Shown here: piece after piece, positions 21,953 to 30,531 of the stretch
How the letters are laid out: each line of letters starts with the position of its first letter
Position numbering within the stretch: position 1 is the stretch's first letter
DNA from: Bordetella parapertussis
GTDB taxonomy: Bacteria > Pseudomonadota > Gammaproteobacteria > Burkholderiales > Burkholderiaceae_C
Length of the DNA: 64,000 nucleotides
Assembly (NCBI GenBank): GCA_945890735.1
Contig: CAMDCZ010000002.1
Location: 45,351-109,350, forward strand
Reading direction: 5' to 3'
Notes under the pieces: generated by a model
What the model was told of the DNA's origin: nothing
Databases searched by the model: none
What the model saw: only the letters and a program-made list of their open reading frames with translations
Program-made: the position numbers and the translations under genes

Positions 21953-22969
21953 TCATTCTAGCCGAGGGGGTGGCAGTCCCATGTCGGCCAAGGCCGACTG
22001 CATGTCGTTGGGGAGCGCACTTTCAAATTGCAGGTCCTGTCCGGTGAATGGATGCACAAACCCCAATCGATACGCGTGCAACGCTTGTCTTTGCATCGCA
22101 GGCGTGCTGGTACCACCATACAAACCGTCTCCGAGCAAAGGCATCCCAATGGCCGCCATGTGGACGCGGATTTGGTGGGTTCGCCCGGTGTGCAAAGTGC
22201 AATGAACCATGCTGCCCTGTTCATTGGTGGACTGGCAGAGCAAGCTGGTGTGGGCGTTTTTGCCTGATTGGTGCGCCAGGTCAACCACCGCCATGCGCAA
22301 GCGGTTGCGTGGGTCGCGGCCGATGGGCATTTCTACTTCGCGCTGCAGTGCACCCCGCCAAGGCCTGGGTGAAATCGCGATGTATTCGCGGTGCACCTCG
22401 CGTTGCCCAATCAGGTCGACCAGCGCGTCCATGCAAGCGCGGGTGCGCGCAGTGACCATCAAACCGCTGGTGTCCTTGTCGAGCCGGTGGACGATGCCAG
22501 CACGCGGCACTTGCTTCAAGCCGCTGTCCAAGGCCAGCAAACCATTGAGCAAAGTGCCGCTCCAATTGCCAGGTGCGGGGTGAACCACCAGGCCGACAGG
22601 CTTGTGAATCACGCGTAAAAACGCATCCTCAAACACCAAGTCGAGGGCCATTTCCTGCGGCAAATATGCCTGCGACATGTCGGTGGGTTGCAGATGGACT
22701 TGGTAACGCTCCGCAGCCTTGACCAAGTGCGCCACCTTCCTGACCGGGTCTGTGCTGTTGGCTGGATAAACAAAGCCATCTTCAATCAGTTGTTTGAGGT
22801 AGTTGCGCGAAAACTCGGGAATCAACCGAACCAACGCACGGTCGAGTCGGTCGCGGTGCAAGTCCGGTGGGATTTCCACATCTCGGCGTTCAAACTCGTT
22901 GTCCAGCTCCTCGGTTTCCTCCGCAGCCATTGCTGGCGGGATGGGTATGTCGGTCGGGGGCATGGGCAT
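21953..22969 (-). CDS. rluD: 23S rRNA pseudouridine synthase RluD
   Basis: Modifies helix 69 of 23S rRNA (positions 1911, 1915 and 1917), important for ribosome function. The protein (about 338 residues) has an S4 domain ([20 protein letters not shown]), the catalytic motif [16 protein letters not shown] and the C-terminal RluA-family region ([20 protein letters not shown]). ATG codons at 22969 and 22963 (MPMPP) both fit; the frame further upstream overlaps bamD and is rejected. The divergent pair rluD/bamD is conserved in proteobacteria, and here only 40 bases separate the starts. Confidence 0.95.
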   Translation of the reverse strand: MPMPPTDIPIPPAMAAEETEELDNEFERRDVEIPPDLHRDRLDRALVRLIPEFSRNYLKQLIEDGFVYPANSTDPVRKVAHLVKAAERYQVHLQPTDMSQAYLPQEMALDLVFEDAFLRVIHKPVGLVVHPAPGNWSGTLLNGLLALDSGLKQVPRAGIVHRLDKDTSGLMVTARTRACMDALVDLIGQREVHREYIAISPRPWRGALQREVEMPIGRDPRNRLRMAVVDLAHQSGKNAHTSLLCQSTNEQGSMVHCTLHTGRTHQIRVHMAAIGMPLLGDGLYGGTSTPAMQRQALHAYRLGFVHPFTGQDLQFESALPNDMQSALADMGLPPPRLE

Positions 22970-23009
22970 CGTTGATAATCGCTGAAGTTTCTTTGACTGA
23001 AGGTTCAAT

Positions 23010-23804
23010 GTGCTGAGATTTCTTTCATTATCTGCGTTGTTGATGTTGGGCCTGCTGGCCGGTTGTGCCAACGACCCTAAAGACCCCACTGCAAGCATGA
23101 AGCCGGAGGAAATTTACGCCGAGGCCAAAAGCAATATGAGCGGCAACCTGTATGACAAGGCCATCAGCTTGTTGGACAAGCTCGAGGGCCGTGCCGCTGG
23201 TACACCATTGGCCCAGCAAGCCCAGCTCGACAAAGCGTATGCACAGTACAAAACCGGTGACCGTGTGGCGGCCATCGTGACCTTGGACCGGTTCATGAAA
23301 CTCAACCCCGCCAGTCCTGCCCTGGACTATGCGATCTACCTCAAAGGCACGATCAATTTCAACGATGATTTGGGCCTGATGTCCAAGTGGTTCAAGCAAG
23401 ATTTGGCTGAGCGAGACCAAATGGCGGCTCGCGAATCCTTTGAAGCCTACAAAGAACTGGTGACCCGCTTTCCCGAGTCCAAATATGCTGAGGATGCGTC
23501 CTTGCGGATGCGCCACATCATCAACTTGCTTGCCAAGTCCGAGATCAAAGTCGCGCAGTACTATTTCAAGAAGGGCGCCTATGTCGCGGCCATCAACCGC
23601 GCGCAAACCACCCTGAACGAGTACCAAAACATCGCCGCCGTTGAAGATGCGCTGATCATTTTGATCGAATCCTACGCAGCCTTGGGGTTGACTGAACTCA
23701 AGGACGATACCTTGAGGGTCCTCAAACTGTCATACCCGGACAGCAAGTATTTCCCCCAGGCTGTGCCAGAGAAAACCGAGAAAAGTTGGTACAAATTTTG
23801 GTGA
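23010..23804 (+). CDS. bamD: Outer membrane assembly lipoprotein BamD
   Basis: Essential lipoprotein of the BAM complex. The 264 residues start with a lipoprotein signal (MLRFLSLSALLMLGLLAGCA; lipidated Cys19) followed by TPR-like repeats (MKPEEIYAEAKSNMSGNLYD, FEAYKELVTRFPESKYAEDA, KKGAYVAAINRAQTTLNEYQ). It is convergent with the DinG-type helicase gene with 24 bases between, where I see no strong terminator. Confidence 0.97.
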   Translation: MLRFLSLSALLMLGLLAGCANDPKDPTASMKPEEIYAEAKSNMSGNLYDKAISLLDKLEGRAAGTPLAQQAQLDKAYAQYKTGDRVAAIVTLDRFMKLNPASPALDYAIYLKGTINFNDDLGLMSKWFKQDLAERDQMAARESFEAYKELVTRFPESKYAEDASLRMRHIINLLAKSEIKVAQYYFKKGAYVAAINRAQTTLNEYQNIAAVEDALIILIESYAALGLTELKDDTLRVLKLSYPDSKYFPQAVPEKTEKSWYKFW

Positions 23805-23828
23805 AAGCGCTTTGTTGAAAGCAGCCTG

Positions 23829-25862
23829 TTAACGTTGCCCAATACCTGAGAGCGCCGCCAGCAGGTCTGACAGTTGCTCTAGCCGTTTCATCGGGGGCAA
23901 ACCTGCCAACAAACGTCGGCCATAGCCTGTGTTGACCAAGCGGTTGTCACACACCACCAAAGCGCCGCGGTCGGTTTCACGTCGAATCAAGCGACCCGCA
24001 CCCTGCTTGAGCGACACGGCTGCTTCGGGCAGGAAATAGTCATTGAATGAACTGCGTCCCTGCGCTTCGAGCCGTTGGCTGCGTGCCTCGACCAAGGGGT
24101 CGTTGGGTGGCGGAAACGGCAGCTTGTCGATCACCACGGCTTGCAGTGCTTCTCCGGGCACGTCAAACCCTTCCCAAAAACTCGCGGTGGCCACCAACAC
24201 ACAACCTCGGCTGCCAGGCTCAGCGCCTTGGCGAAACCGTTGCATGAGTTGGCGCTTGGGGCTTTCACCTTGGATCAACACTTCGATCGGGCTGCCTGGA
24301 CCAAACGCTTCTTGCAATTGCGCACCGATGGCGCGCAAAGCCCGCACCGTGGTGGTCAAGACCAGGGTGCGCCCGCCCAGCGCTTGCACGATTTGGATCG
24401 ACAAAGCGCCCACCTCGGCACTGTGCCCCGGGTCCTTGGGCGGCACCATGAGTCTGGGCACATGCACCCACGCCTGGCTTTCATAGTCAAAGGGGCTGTG
24501 CACCCGCAACACTTGGGCATGGGTCAAACCACAGGGTTCGGTGAACCAAGTGAGCCTGTCGTCATCCCCCAAGGTGGCAGAAGTGAAAACCCAACTGCGA
24601 GGCAAGGGCAAGGGGCTGTGAGGGTCAGCGGGTGGCGTCACGTGAGCATCCAACAATGTCGATTGCACCACCTCGGCGATGTCCAGGGGCGCTTCAAAAC
24701 AGCGGATTTGACCGCCCACTTCCACCCACCTGACTGAGCCGGGGGCGCAGGCATGCTCGAAATGGCTGATGAGTGACTGAACGTGACCCAGACGCTCATG
24801 CAAACGCTTGAAGTCAGGGGCGGCATCCACCACGTTTTCCACAGCCGCTTGAACACGCAAGATGCTTTCGCTGACATCGTGCAAAGCCTGCGCCCATTCC
24901 AAAGGGTTCACGCCCTGTGGTTCCGGGTCGCTCCACTTGAGTTTGGCATTGGCTGGGTGTTTTCCCACGATCAGTCGCCATTCGCGCAGGCTGCGCTCCA
25001 TATCCGCCACCACGGCTTGCCAGTCGACCAAGCCTTTGGCGAGTTGCAAGCCTGCGACCAAAACATCACGGGCCAGGTCCAGCAGTTGTCCGGTTCCCAA
25101 TTGCTTGCCTAAGAACTGAATGCCTGTTTCATTGAGTTGATGCGCTTCGTCAAAAATCACCACACGCACTGTCGGCAAGAGTTCTGCCATGCCGGATTCG
25201 CGAACCGCCATGTCGGCAAAAAACAAATGGTGGTTGATCACCACCACATCGGCCGCCATCGCTTCGCGTCGCGCGGCATTGACATGGCAATCTCGCCAAT
25301 GCGGACAAGTCGAACCCAAGCAGTTGTCGCGGTTGGAGGTGATCAAAGGGATCAGGGGAGAACGGTCGTCCAGCGCCGGCATCTCAGCCAGATCCCCCGT
25401 GCGGGTGGTCAGCCCCCAAGTGTGCACCTGGGCCAGTGTTTTGAAGGCTTGTCGGTCTGGCAAGCTGCTGGCTTGTTGCGCCAAGGCCAAGCGTTGCTGA
25501 CAGAGGTAACTGCCCCGTCCCTTGAGCATGGCCAATCGCAGAGGCAAACCCAGCGCCTCCAGCAAAGCTGGGATGTCTCGGGCAAACAGTTGGTCTTGCA
25601 AGGTCTTGGTGGCGGTTGACACCAACACACGCTCGCCACTGAGCAGCGCAGGCACCAAATAAGCAAAGGTTTTGCCAACACCCGTACCCGCTTCAACCAC
25701 CAGTGAGCCACCCTGCTCGATGGTCTTGGCAACAGCCAGAGCCATGTCGGTTTGTCCCGCACGGGGCTTGAAAAATGCGGTGGAACGAGCCAACGGCCCG
25801 TCTGCGGTGAACACCTCGCGCACTTGGCTGGCCAGTGCATCAGACCATGCAGCACCCATCAT
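23829..25862 (-). CDS. DinG/YoaA-family ATP-dependent DNA helicase
   Basis: An XPD-like superfamily 2 helicase of 677 residues. It has Walker A (VEAGTGVGKTFAYLVPALL), a four-cysteine iron-sulfur region including NCLGSTCPHWRDCH, a DEAH box (VIFDEAHQLNE) and the C-terminal helicase motif QGAGRLIRRETDRG. The length and cysteine pattern are closest to YoaA, the replication-repair helicase that binds HolC, rather than the larger E. coli DinG, but this split needs a phylogeny. The ATG overlaps the stop of the coiled-coil gene upstream. Confidence 0.92.
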   Translation of the reverse strand: MMGAAWSDALASQVREVFTADGPLARSTAFFKPRAGQTDMALAVAKTIEQGGSLVVEAGTGVGKTFAYLVPALLSGERVLVSTATKTLQDQLFARDIPALLEALGLPLRLAMLKGRGSYLCQQRLALAQQASSLPDRQAFKTLAQVHTWGLTTRTGDLAEMPALDDRSPLIPLITSNRDNCLGSTCPHWRDCHVNAARREAMAADVVVINHHLFFADMAVRESGMAELLPTVRVVIFDEAHQLNETGIQFLGKQLGTGQLLDLARDVLVAGLQLAKGLVDWQAVVADMERSLREWRLIVGKHPANAKLKWSDPEPQGVNPLEWAQALHDVSESILRVQAAVENVVDAAPDFKRLHERLGHVQSLISHFEHACAPGSVRWVEVGGQIRCFEAPLDIAEVVQSTLLDAHVTPPADPHSPLPLPRSWVFTSATLGDDDRLTWFTEPCGLTHAQVLRVHSPFDYESQAWVHVPRLMVPPKDPGHSAEVGALSIQIVQALGGRTLVLTTTVRALRAIGAQLQEAFGPGSPIEVLIQGESPKRQLMQRFRQGAEPGSRGCVLVATASFWEGFDVPGEALQAVVIDKLPFPPPNDPLVEARSQRLEAQGRSSFNDYFLPEAAVSLKQGAGRLIRRETDRGALVVCDNRLVNTGYGRRLLAGLPPMKRLEQLSDLLAALSGIGQR

Positions 25863-26515
25863 GGCAATTGGGCAGGCGGGGCCGGCAGTGGTGCGACATC
25901 CGGGTTGCGCTTGGCACGGTCTTTCAAGACCTGCTCGCGGTGGGCTTGTGCTTCTTGGATTTTGCGTTGGTAGTCTGCTTTGGCCTTGTCAGACGCAGCG
26001 GCTTTCTCCGCATGCGATCGCTGGCGCTCCAACACCGCTTGCACATGCTGCTGGCGCTGGCGCAGGTTTTCCTCGGCCTTGGATTGCTTGTCTTGGTACT
26101 CGGTGTTTTTGTCCTGGTTTCGCTTGACGCTGTCGGCATGTGCTTGTTGGGCGTTGCCCCGGCGTTCGGCTTCCTTGGACTGCGCCTCTTCGCTTTGCTT
26201 GTTCTTCAATCGCGCTTGAGCGTCTTGGGTACGTTGATCACGCTCAAGCTTGTTGAGTTGGATTTCTTGACGGCGAATTTGCTTGTCCGATTGGTTTTTG
26301 ATGTTTTGCGCTTCCAATTTGCAGGCATTGACCGCGATTTTTTGGTAGCAGCGCTTCAAGGCTTCGGTATAGGTATTGCTTGCTTGGATTCGCTCCAAAG
26401 ACAAGCGGTCGCGCTCTTGGCGCAAGTAGGTCGTCAAATCGGTGGCAGGGTCTGGCGCCTGGGCAAACGCAGACAGCAGCCCGAGCAAGCTGAAAAGAAC
26501 AAGGGTTTTTGTCAT
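25859..26515 (-). CDS. Secreted coiled-coil protein of unknown function
   Basis: A 218-residue protein I do not recognise. It has a signal peptide (MTKTLVLFSLLGLLSAFAQA, cut near residue 20), two close cysteines at 56 and 65 (RCYQKIAVNAC) and then a long, very polar Glu/Lys/Arg/Gln-rich segment (about residues 66-200) that should form a coiled coil, ending in a proline-rich tail (PDVAPLPAPPAQLP). It is locked between zapE and the helicase gene by ATGA overlaps on both sides. Its charged, low-complexity nature makes homology hard to see by eye. An envelope role is an inference from the signal peptide alone. Confidence 0.8.
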   Translation of the reverse strand: MTKTLVLFSLLGLLSAFAQAPDPATDLTTYLRQERDRLSLERIQASNTYTEALKRCYQKIAVNACKLEAQNIKNQSDKQIRRQEIQLNKLERDQRTQDAQARLKNKQSEEAQSKEAERRGNAQQAHADSVKRNQDKNTEYQDKQSKAEENLRQRQQHVQAVLERQRSHAEKAAASDKAKADYQRKIQEAQAHREQVLKDRAKRNPDVAPLPAPPAQLP

Positions 26516-27609
26516 GTGAGTGAAGTATCCACCACCCGCCGCCCGAGTGCCAAAAACGCAGCCGATTGCATTTCGCGCAAGCGCGAAGCGGTGCGGTGGA
26601 ATTCATGGGACATGGGGCCTTCGGTGTAGAGCAGTTCGGGTGCCACATCCGCTTGGATGATGAGCTTGACCCGACGGTCATACAGCACATCGATCAGCCA
26701 GGTGAATCGACGCGCCTGCGAGGACATGTTCACTTCCATCTTGGGCACACCACTCAGAAACACGGTGTGGAACTGGCTGGCGATTTCCAAAAAGTCGTTT
26801 TGCGACCGGGGTCCGCCACACAAGACCTGAAAGTCAAACCACACCACGCCGCCAGCGCGACGCTTGGCCTGAATTTCCCGCGCCTCGATCAGCAGCAAAC
26901 CATCTTGGTCTGGCACCTCAGCCAAGCGCTCAAAGGTATGGTGCATCACGGCCTCGTTGTCTGCATTGCAAGGGCTCAAGTACAACTGGGCTTGCTCCAA
27001 CACCTTACCGCGGTAATCCACACCGTTGTCCACATTGACCACCTGCATGGTGGCGTTGAGTAAATCGATCGCGGGCAGCAATCGGTCGCGGTGCAAACCA
27101 TCTGGGTACAACTCGTCGGGCTTGAAGTTCGAAGTCGTGACAAACCCGATCTGGTTGGTTTGCATCGCGATCAGCAAGCGGTGCAAGATCATGGCGTCGG
27201 TGATGTCAGCGATATGGAATTCATCGAAACAAATCAGCTTGAACCGCTTGGCCATGCGCCTGCCCAATTCATCCAGGGGATTGGCTGTCCCTTGCAGTTC
27301 CCGAAGTTCGCGGTGTACCTCACGCATGAATTCATGGAAATGCAAGCGGGTTTTGCGCTGAATCGGCACCGCGGTGAAAAAGCAGTCCATCAAAAAGCTT
27401 TTGCCGCGCCCTACCCCCCCATGCAAATACACGCCTTTCGGGATGTCTGGGTGGTTGATCAGTTTTTTGACCGTGTTGGCACGCTTGTGCTTGTAATTTG
27501 TCCAATCGGCTTCGCATTGCGTCAAAGCATGGATCGCCCGCAGTTGCGCCGGGTCACTTTGAAAGCCACGGGCTTGGAGTTCTTGCTGGTAGAGGGCTGC
27601 AACGGACAT
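26512..27609 (-). CDS. zapE: Cell division ATPase ZapE (AFG1 family)
   Basis: A cytosolic AAA-type ATPase that associates with the Z ring in E. coli. The 365 residues have the P-loop GGVGRGKS (64-71), Walker B (LICFDEFHIADITDAMIL), sensor region VTTSNFKPDELYPDGLHRDR and the family C-terminus (HRTASRLREMQSAAFLALG). The start MSVAALYQQELQARGF at 27609 gives the usual length; the frame further upstream runs through the sucAB-lpd terminator and is rejected. It is the first gene of a three-gene overlapping unit. Confidence 0.94.
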   Translation of the reverse strand: MSVAALYQQELQARGFQSDPAQLRAIHALTQCEADWTNYKHKRANTVKKLINHPDIPKGVYLHGGVGRGKSFLMDCFFTAVPIQRKTRLHFHEFMREVHRELRELQGTANPLDELGRRMAKRFKLICFDEFHIADITDAMILHRLLIAMQTNQIGFVTTSNFKPDELYPDGLHRDRLLPAIDLLNATMQVVNVDNGVDYRGKVLEQAQLYLSPCNADNEAVMHHTFERLAEVPDQDGLLLIEAREIQAKRRAGGVVWFDFQVLCGGPRSQNDFLEIASQFHTVFLSGVPKMEVNMSSQARRFTWLIDVLYDRRVKLIIQADVAPELLYTEGPMSHEFHRTASRLREMQSAAFLALGRRVVDTSLT

Positions 27610-27681
27610 GAGAGAGGTATTGTGCCTTGGGGCTGCGCTGCGAGCTTGAGCGGTACTCACAAAAGCCCCGACCGGTTCCAT

Positions 27682-27707
27682 CAAAAAGCCCGCTGTTGCC
27701 AGCAGGC
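27682..27707 (-). terminator. Rho-independent terminator after sucA-sucB-lpd
   Basis: Read on the minus strand this is an 8-bp stem (GCCTGCTG with CAGCGGGC, one G-U wobble) closed by a GCAA tetraloop and followed directly by TTTTT. It begins 25 bases after the lpd stop and ends 73 bases before the zapE start, so it separates the two units. Confidence 0.8.
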
Positions 27708-27731
27708 TCGCCAGTTCGGGTGTCTGGTTGG

Positions 27732-29159
27732 TTAAAAATTCAAGGTGCGCTTGTCCACCGCCAAGGCGGCTTCTTTGGTGGCTTCGCTCAAAGACGGGTG
27801 CGCATGGCAAATGCGGGCGATGTCTTCCGAGGATGCCTTGAACTCCATGGCCACCACCGCTTCGGCAATCAGCTCGGAGGCCTGGGGACCCACGATGTGC
27901 ACGCCCAGGATTTCATCGGTCTTGGCGTCTGCCAGCATTTTCACCATGCCGGTGGTGTCACCCAAAGCGCGGGCGCGGCCATTGGCCAAAAACGGAAAAC
28001 TGCCTGCCTTGTAAGCCACACCATCCGCCTTGAGCTGCTGCTCGGTGCGGCCCACCCAAGCGATCTCGGGGCTGGTGTAGATGACCCAAGGGATGGTGTT
28101 GAAGTTGACATGACCGTGTTGGCCCGCGATCCGCTCTGCCACCGCTACGCCCTCTTCCTCCGCCTTGTGCGCAAGCATGGGGCCTCGCACCACGTCACCC
28201 ACCGCCCACACGCCAGGCAGGTTGGTTTTGCAATCGGCGTCCACCACAATGGCGCCTCGCTCATCGAGATGCAAACCGACCGCTTCGACATTCAGGCCAG
28301 TGGTATGGGGCACGCGTCCGATTGAAATGATCAGCTTATCGGCGTCCAGCTTCAGAGATTCGCCCTTGGCGTTGGTGTAGTTCACCGTGACGCCCTTTTT
28401 GGCATTGACGATCTCGCCGACTTTCACACCCAGTTCGATCTTCAAGCCTTGCTTGTCAAAAGCCTTCTTGGCCTCTTTGGCGATTTGCTCGTCCACGGCA
28501 CCCAGGAAAGTCGGCAGGCCCTCAAGAATGGTGACATCGGCACCCAAACGCCGCCAGACCGAACCCATCTCTAAGCCAATGACACCTGAACCAATCAAGG
28601 CCAGTTTTTTCGGCACGGCTCCCACGCGTAATGCACCGTCATTGGAGAGGATGTTTTCTTCATCGAAAGGCACACCTGGCAATGCGCGTGCGCTGGAACC
28701 GGTAGCCACAATGACCTGCTTGGCAGTCAATGATTCTTCCGTTTTGCCAGACAGCTTGATTTCATAACCCGCCTCAGACTTGCTGGCGAAGGCGCCGCGC
28801 CCGTGAAAAAACGTGACTTTGTTTTTCTTGAACAAATACAAAATGCCATCGTTGTTTTGTTTAACCACAGTGTCTTTGCGCGAGAGCATTTTGGCCACGT
28901 CCATCTTCACGCCGGTGGCGCTGATGCCGTGCTCAGCGAAATGATGATTCGCCTGCTCGAAATGTTCGGACGATTGCAACAAGGCTTTGGAAGGAATACA
29001 GCCTACATTGGTGCAGGTGCCGCCGGGGGCTGGGCCGCCAGTGGCGTTTTGCCATTCATCGATACAGGCGACGTTCATGCCGAGTTGGGCGGCGCGAATC
29101 GCAGCGATATAGCCGCCCGGACCGGCGCCGATGACGATGACATCAAATGTTTTGCTCAT
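27732..29159 (-). CDS. lpd: Dihydrolipoyl dehydrogenase (E3) of 2-oxoglutarate dehydrogenase
   Basis: A flavoprotein that reoxidises dihydrolipoyl groups and makes NADH. The 475 residues carry the FAD motif ([19 protein letters not shown]), the redox-active disulfide ([16 protein letters not shown]), the NAD motif ([20 protein letters not shown]) and the C-terminal His-Glu dyad ([16 protein letters not shown]). It lacks a lipoyl domain, unlike the second E3 at 41953-43803. Its place directly after sucB marks it as the E3 for the 2-oxoglutarate complex. Confidence 0.96.
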   Translation of the reverse strand: MSKTFDVIVIGAGPGGYIAAIRAAQLGMNVACIDEWQNATGGPAPGGTCTNVGCIPSKALLQSSEHFEQANHHFAEHGISATGVKMDVAKMLSRKDTVVKQNNDGILYLFKKNKVTFFHGRGAFASKSEAGYEIKLSGKTEESLTAKQVIVATGSSARALPGVPFDEENILSNDGALRVGAVPKKLALIGSGVIGLEMGSVWRRLGADVTILEGLPTFLGAVDEQIAKEAKKAFDKQGLKIELGVKVGEIVNAKKGVTVNYTNAKGESLKLDADKLIISIGRVPHTTGLNVEAVGLHLDERGAIVVDADCKTNLPGVWAVGDVVRGPMLAHKAEEEGVAVAERIAGQHGHVNFNTIPWVIYTSPEIAWVGRTEQQLKADGVAYKAGSFPFLANGRARALGDTTGMVKMLADAKTDEILGVHIVGPQASELIAEAVVAMEFKASSEDIARICHAHPSLSEATKEAALAVDKRTLNF

Positions 29160-29226
29160 GCTTTTTTTCTCTTCAATTTTGGACAATCCAAGCTTGCACC
29201 AAACGTTGCTTGTTTTGGGGCATGGC

Positions 29227-30468
29227 TTAAATATCAAACAGCAATCGAGCCGGATCTTCCAACGCTTCTTTCATGGCGACCAGGCCAAGCACTGCTTCAC
29301 GACCGTCAATGATGCGGTGGTCGTAAGACATCGCAAAGTAGTTCATGGGGCGCACCACCACTTGGCCGTTTTCCACCATGGCGCGGTCTTTGGTCGCATG
29401 CACACCCAAAATGGCCGACTGAGGAGGGTTGATGATCGGGGTCGACATCATCGAGCCGAAGGTGCCACCGTTGGAGATGGAGAAGGTACCACCGGTCATC
29501 TCTTCGATGCCCAGTTTGCCGTCTTTGGCCTTTTGGCCATAGTCGGCGATCTTCTTCTCGATCTCGGCAAAGCTCATTTGGTCGGCGTTGCGCAGGATCG
29601 GCACCACCAAACCGCGTGGCGAACCCACCGCGATACCGATGTCGAAGTAGCCGTGGTAGACGATGTCGTTGCCGTCGACCGAGGCGTTCAAGACCGGGAA
29701 TTTTTTCAGGGCGTGCACAGCCGCTTTCACGAAGAAGCTCATGAAGCCGAGCTTCACGCCGTGTTCTTTCTCGAACCGCTCTTGCATGCGCTTGCGCATG
29801 TCCATGACCGGGGCCATGTTGATTTCGTTGAAGGTGGTCAGAATGGCGTTGGTCGACTGCGATTGCAGCAAACGCTCGGCCACCCTTGCACGCAGTCGGG
29901 TCATGGGCACGCGTTGCTCGGGGCGCTCGCCCAAGTCGACGGTGGGCGCTGCCACGGTCGGCAAAGCTTTGGTGGGTACGCCGGTGGGAATCACCGCGGT
30001 GGTGGACATCACACCACCTTGGACAGCAGCCAGTACATCACCTTTGGTGACGCGACCATCTTTGCCTGTGCCTGGCACCGAGCCTGCAGCCAGCTGGTTG
30101 TCAGCCATCAGTTTTGACGCGGCAGGCATGGCCACACCAGCGTGACTGGCACTGGCAGCTGCCATGGGGGCCGCAGCAGGCACAGCAGCAGGCACAGCCG
30201 TGACGGGACCGGTTGCTGACGCGGTGGCCGTGGTGTCGATGCGGGCGATCAATTGCTCGGCCATGACAGTGGCACCATCAGCCACGACGATTTCCACCAG
30301 CACACCAGCCGATGGCGCCGGCACTTCCAGCACCACTTTGTCGGTTTCAACATCGATCAAAATTTCGTCAGCGGCAACCGCCTCTCCGACTTTTTTCTTC
30401 CACTGCAACAAAGTGGCTTCTGCCACCGATTCTGAGAGTTGTGGTACTTTGACTTCTACGATAGCCAT
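29227..30468 (-). CDS. sucB: Dihydrolipoamide succinyltransferase (E2o)
   Basis: Core of the 2-oxoglutarate dehydrogenase complex, transferring succinyl groups from lipoyl to CoA. The 413 residues show one lipoyl domain ([20 protein letters not shown], lipoyl lysine near 43), an Ala/Pro/Thr-rich linker, the peripheral-subunit-binding domain ([20 protein letters not shown]) and the catalytic domain ending in the active-site motif ([14 protein letters not shown]). The start [20 protein letters not shown] at 30468 was chosen as the domain start. It follows sucA by 63 bases. Confidence 0.97.
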   Translation of the reverse strand: MAIVEVKVPQLSESVAEATLLQWKKKVGEAVAADEILIDVETDKVVLEVPAPSAGVLVEIVVADGATVMAEQLIARIDTTATASATGPVTAVPAAVPAAAPMAAASASHAGVAMPAASKLMADNQLAAGSVPGTGKDGRVTKGDVLAAVQGGVMSTTAVIPTGVPTKALPTVAAPTVDLGERPEQRVPMTRLRARVAERLLQSQSTNAILTTFNEINMAPVMDMRKRMQERFEKEHGVKLGFMSFFVKAAVHALKKFPVLNASVDGNDIVYHGYFDIGIAVGSPRGLVVPILRNADQMSFAEIEKKIADYGQKAKDGKLGIEEMTGGTFSISNGGTFGSMMSTPIINPPQSAILGVHATKDRAMVENGQVVVRPMNYFAMSYDHRIIDGREAVLGLVAMKEALEDPARLLFDI

Positions 30469-30531
30469 GATGTGTGTTTCCTGTTGGATAGATGGGCAGG
30501 CTTGGGGCGCGAAACGCGCCACGCAAGCGGC

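Noticed and set aside
27610..27810. N-terminal extension of zapE
   Set aside because: It reads through the sucAB-lpd terminator and into lpd, and ZapE homology begins at 27609.
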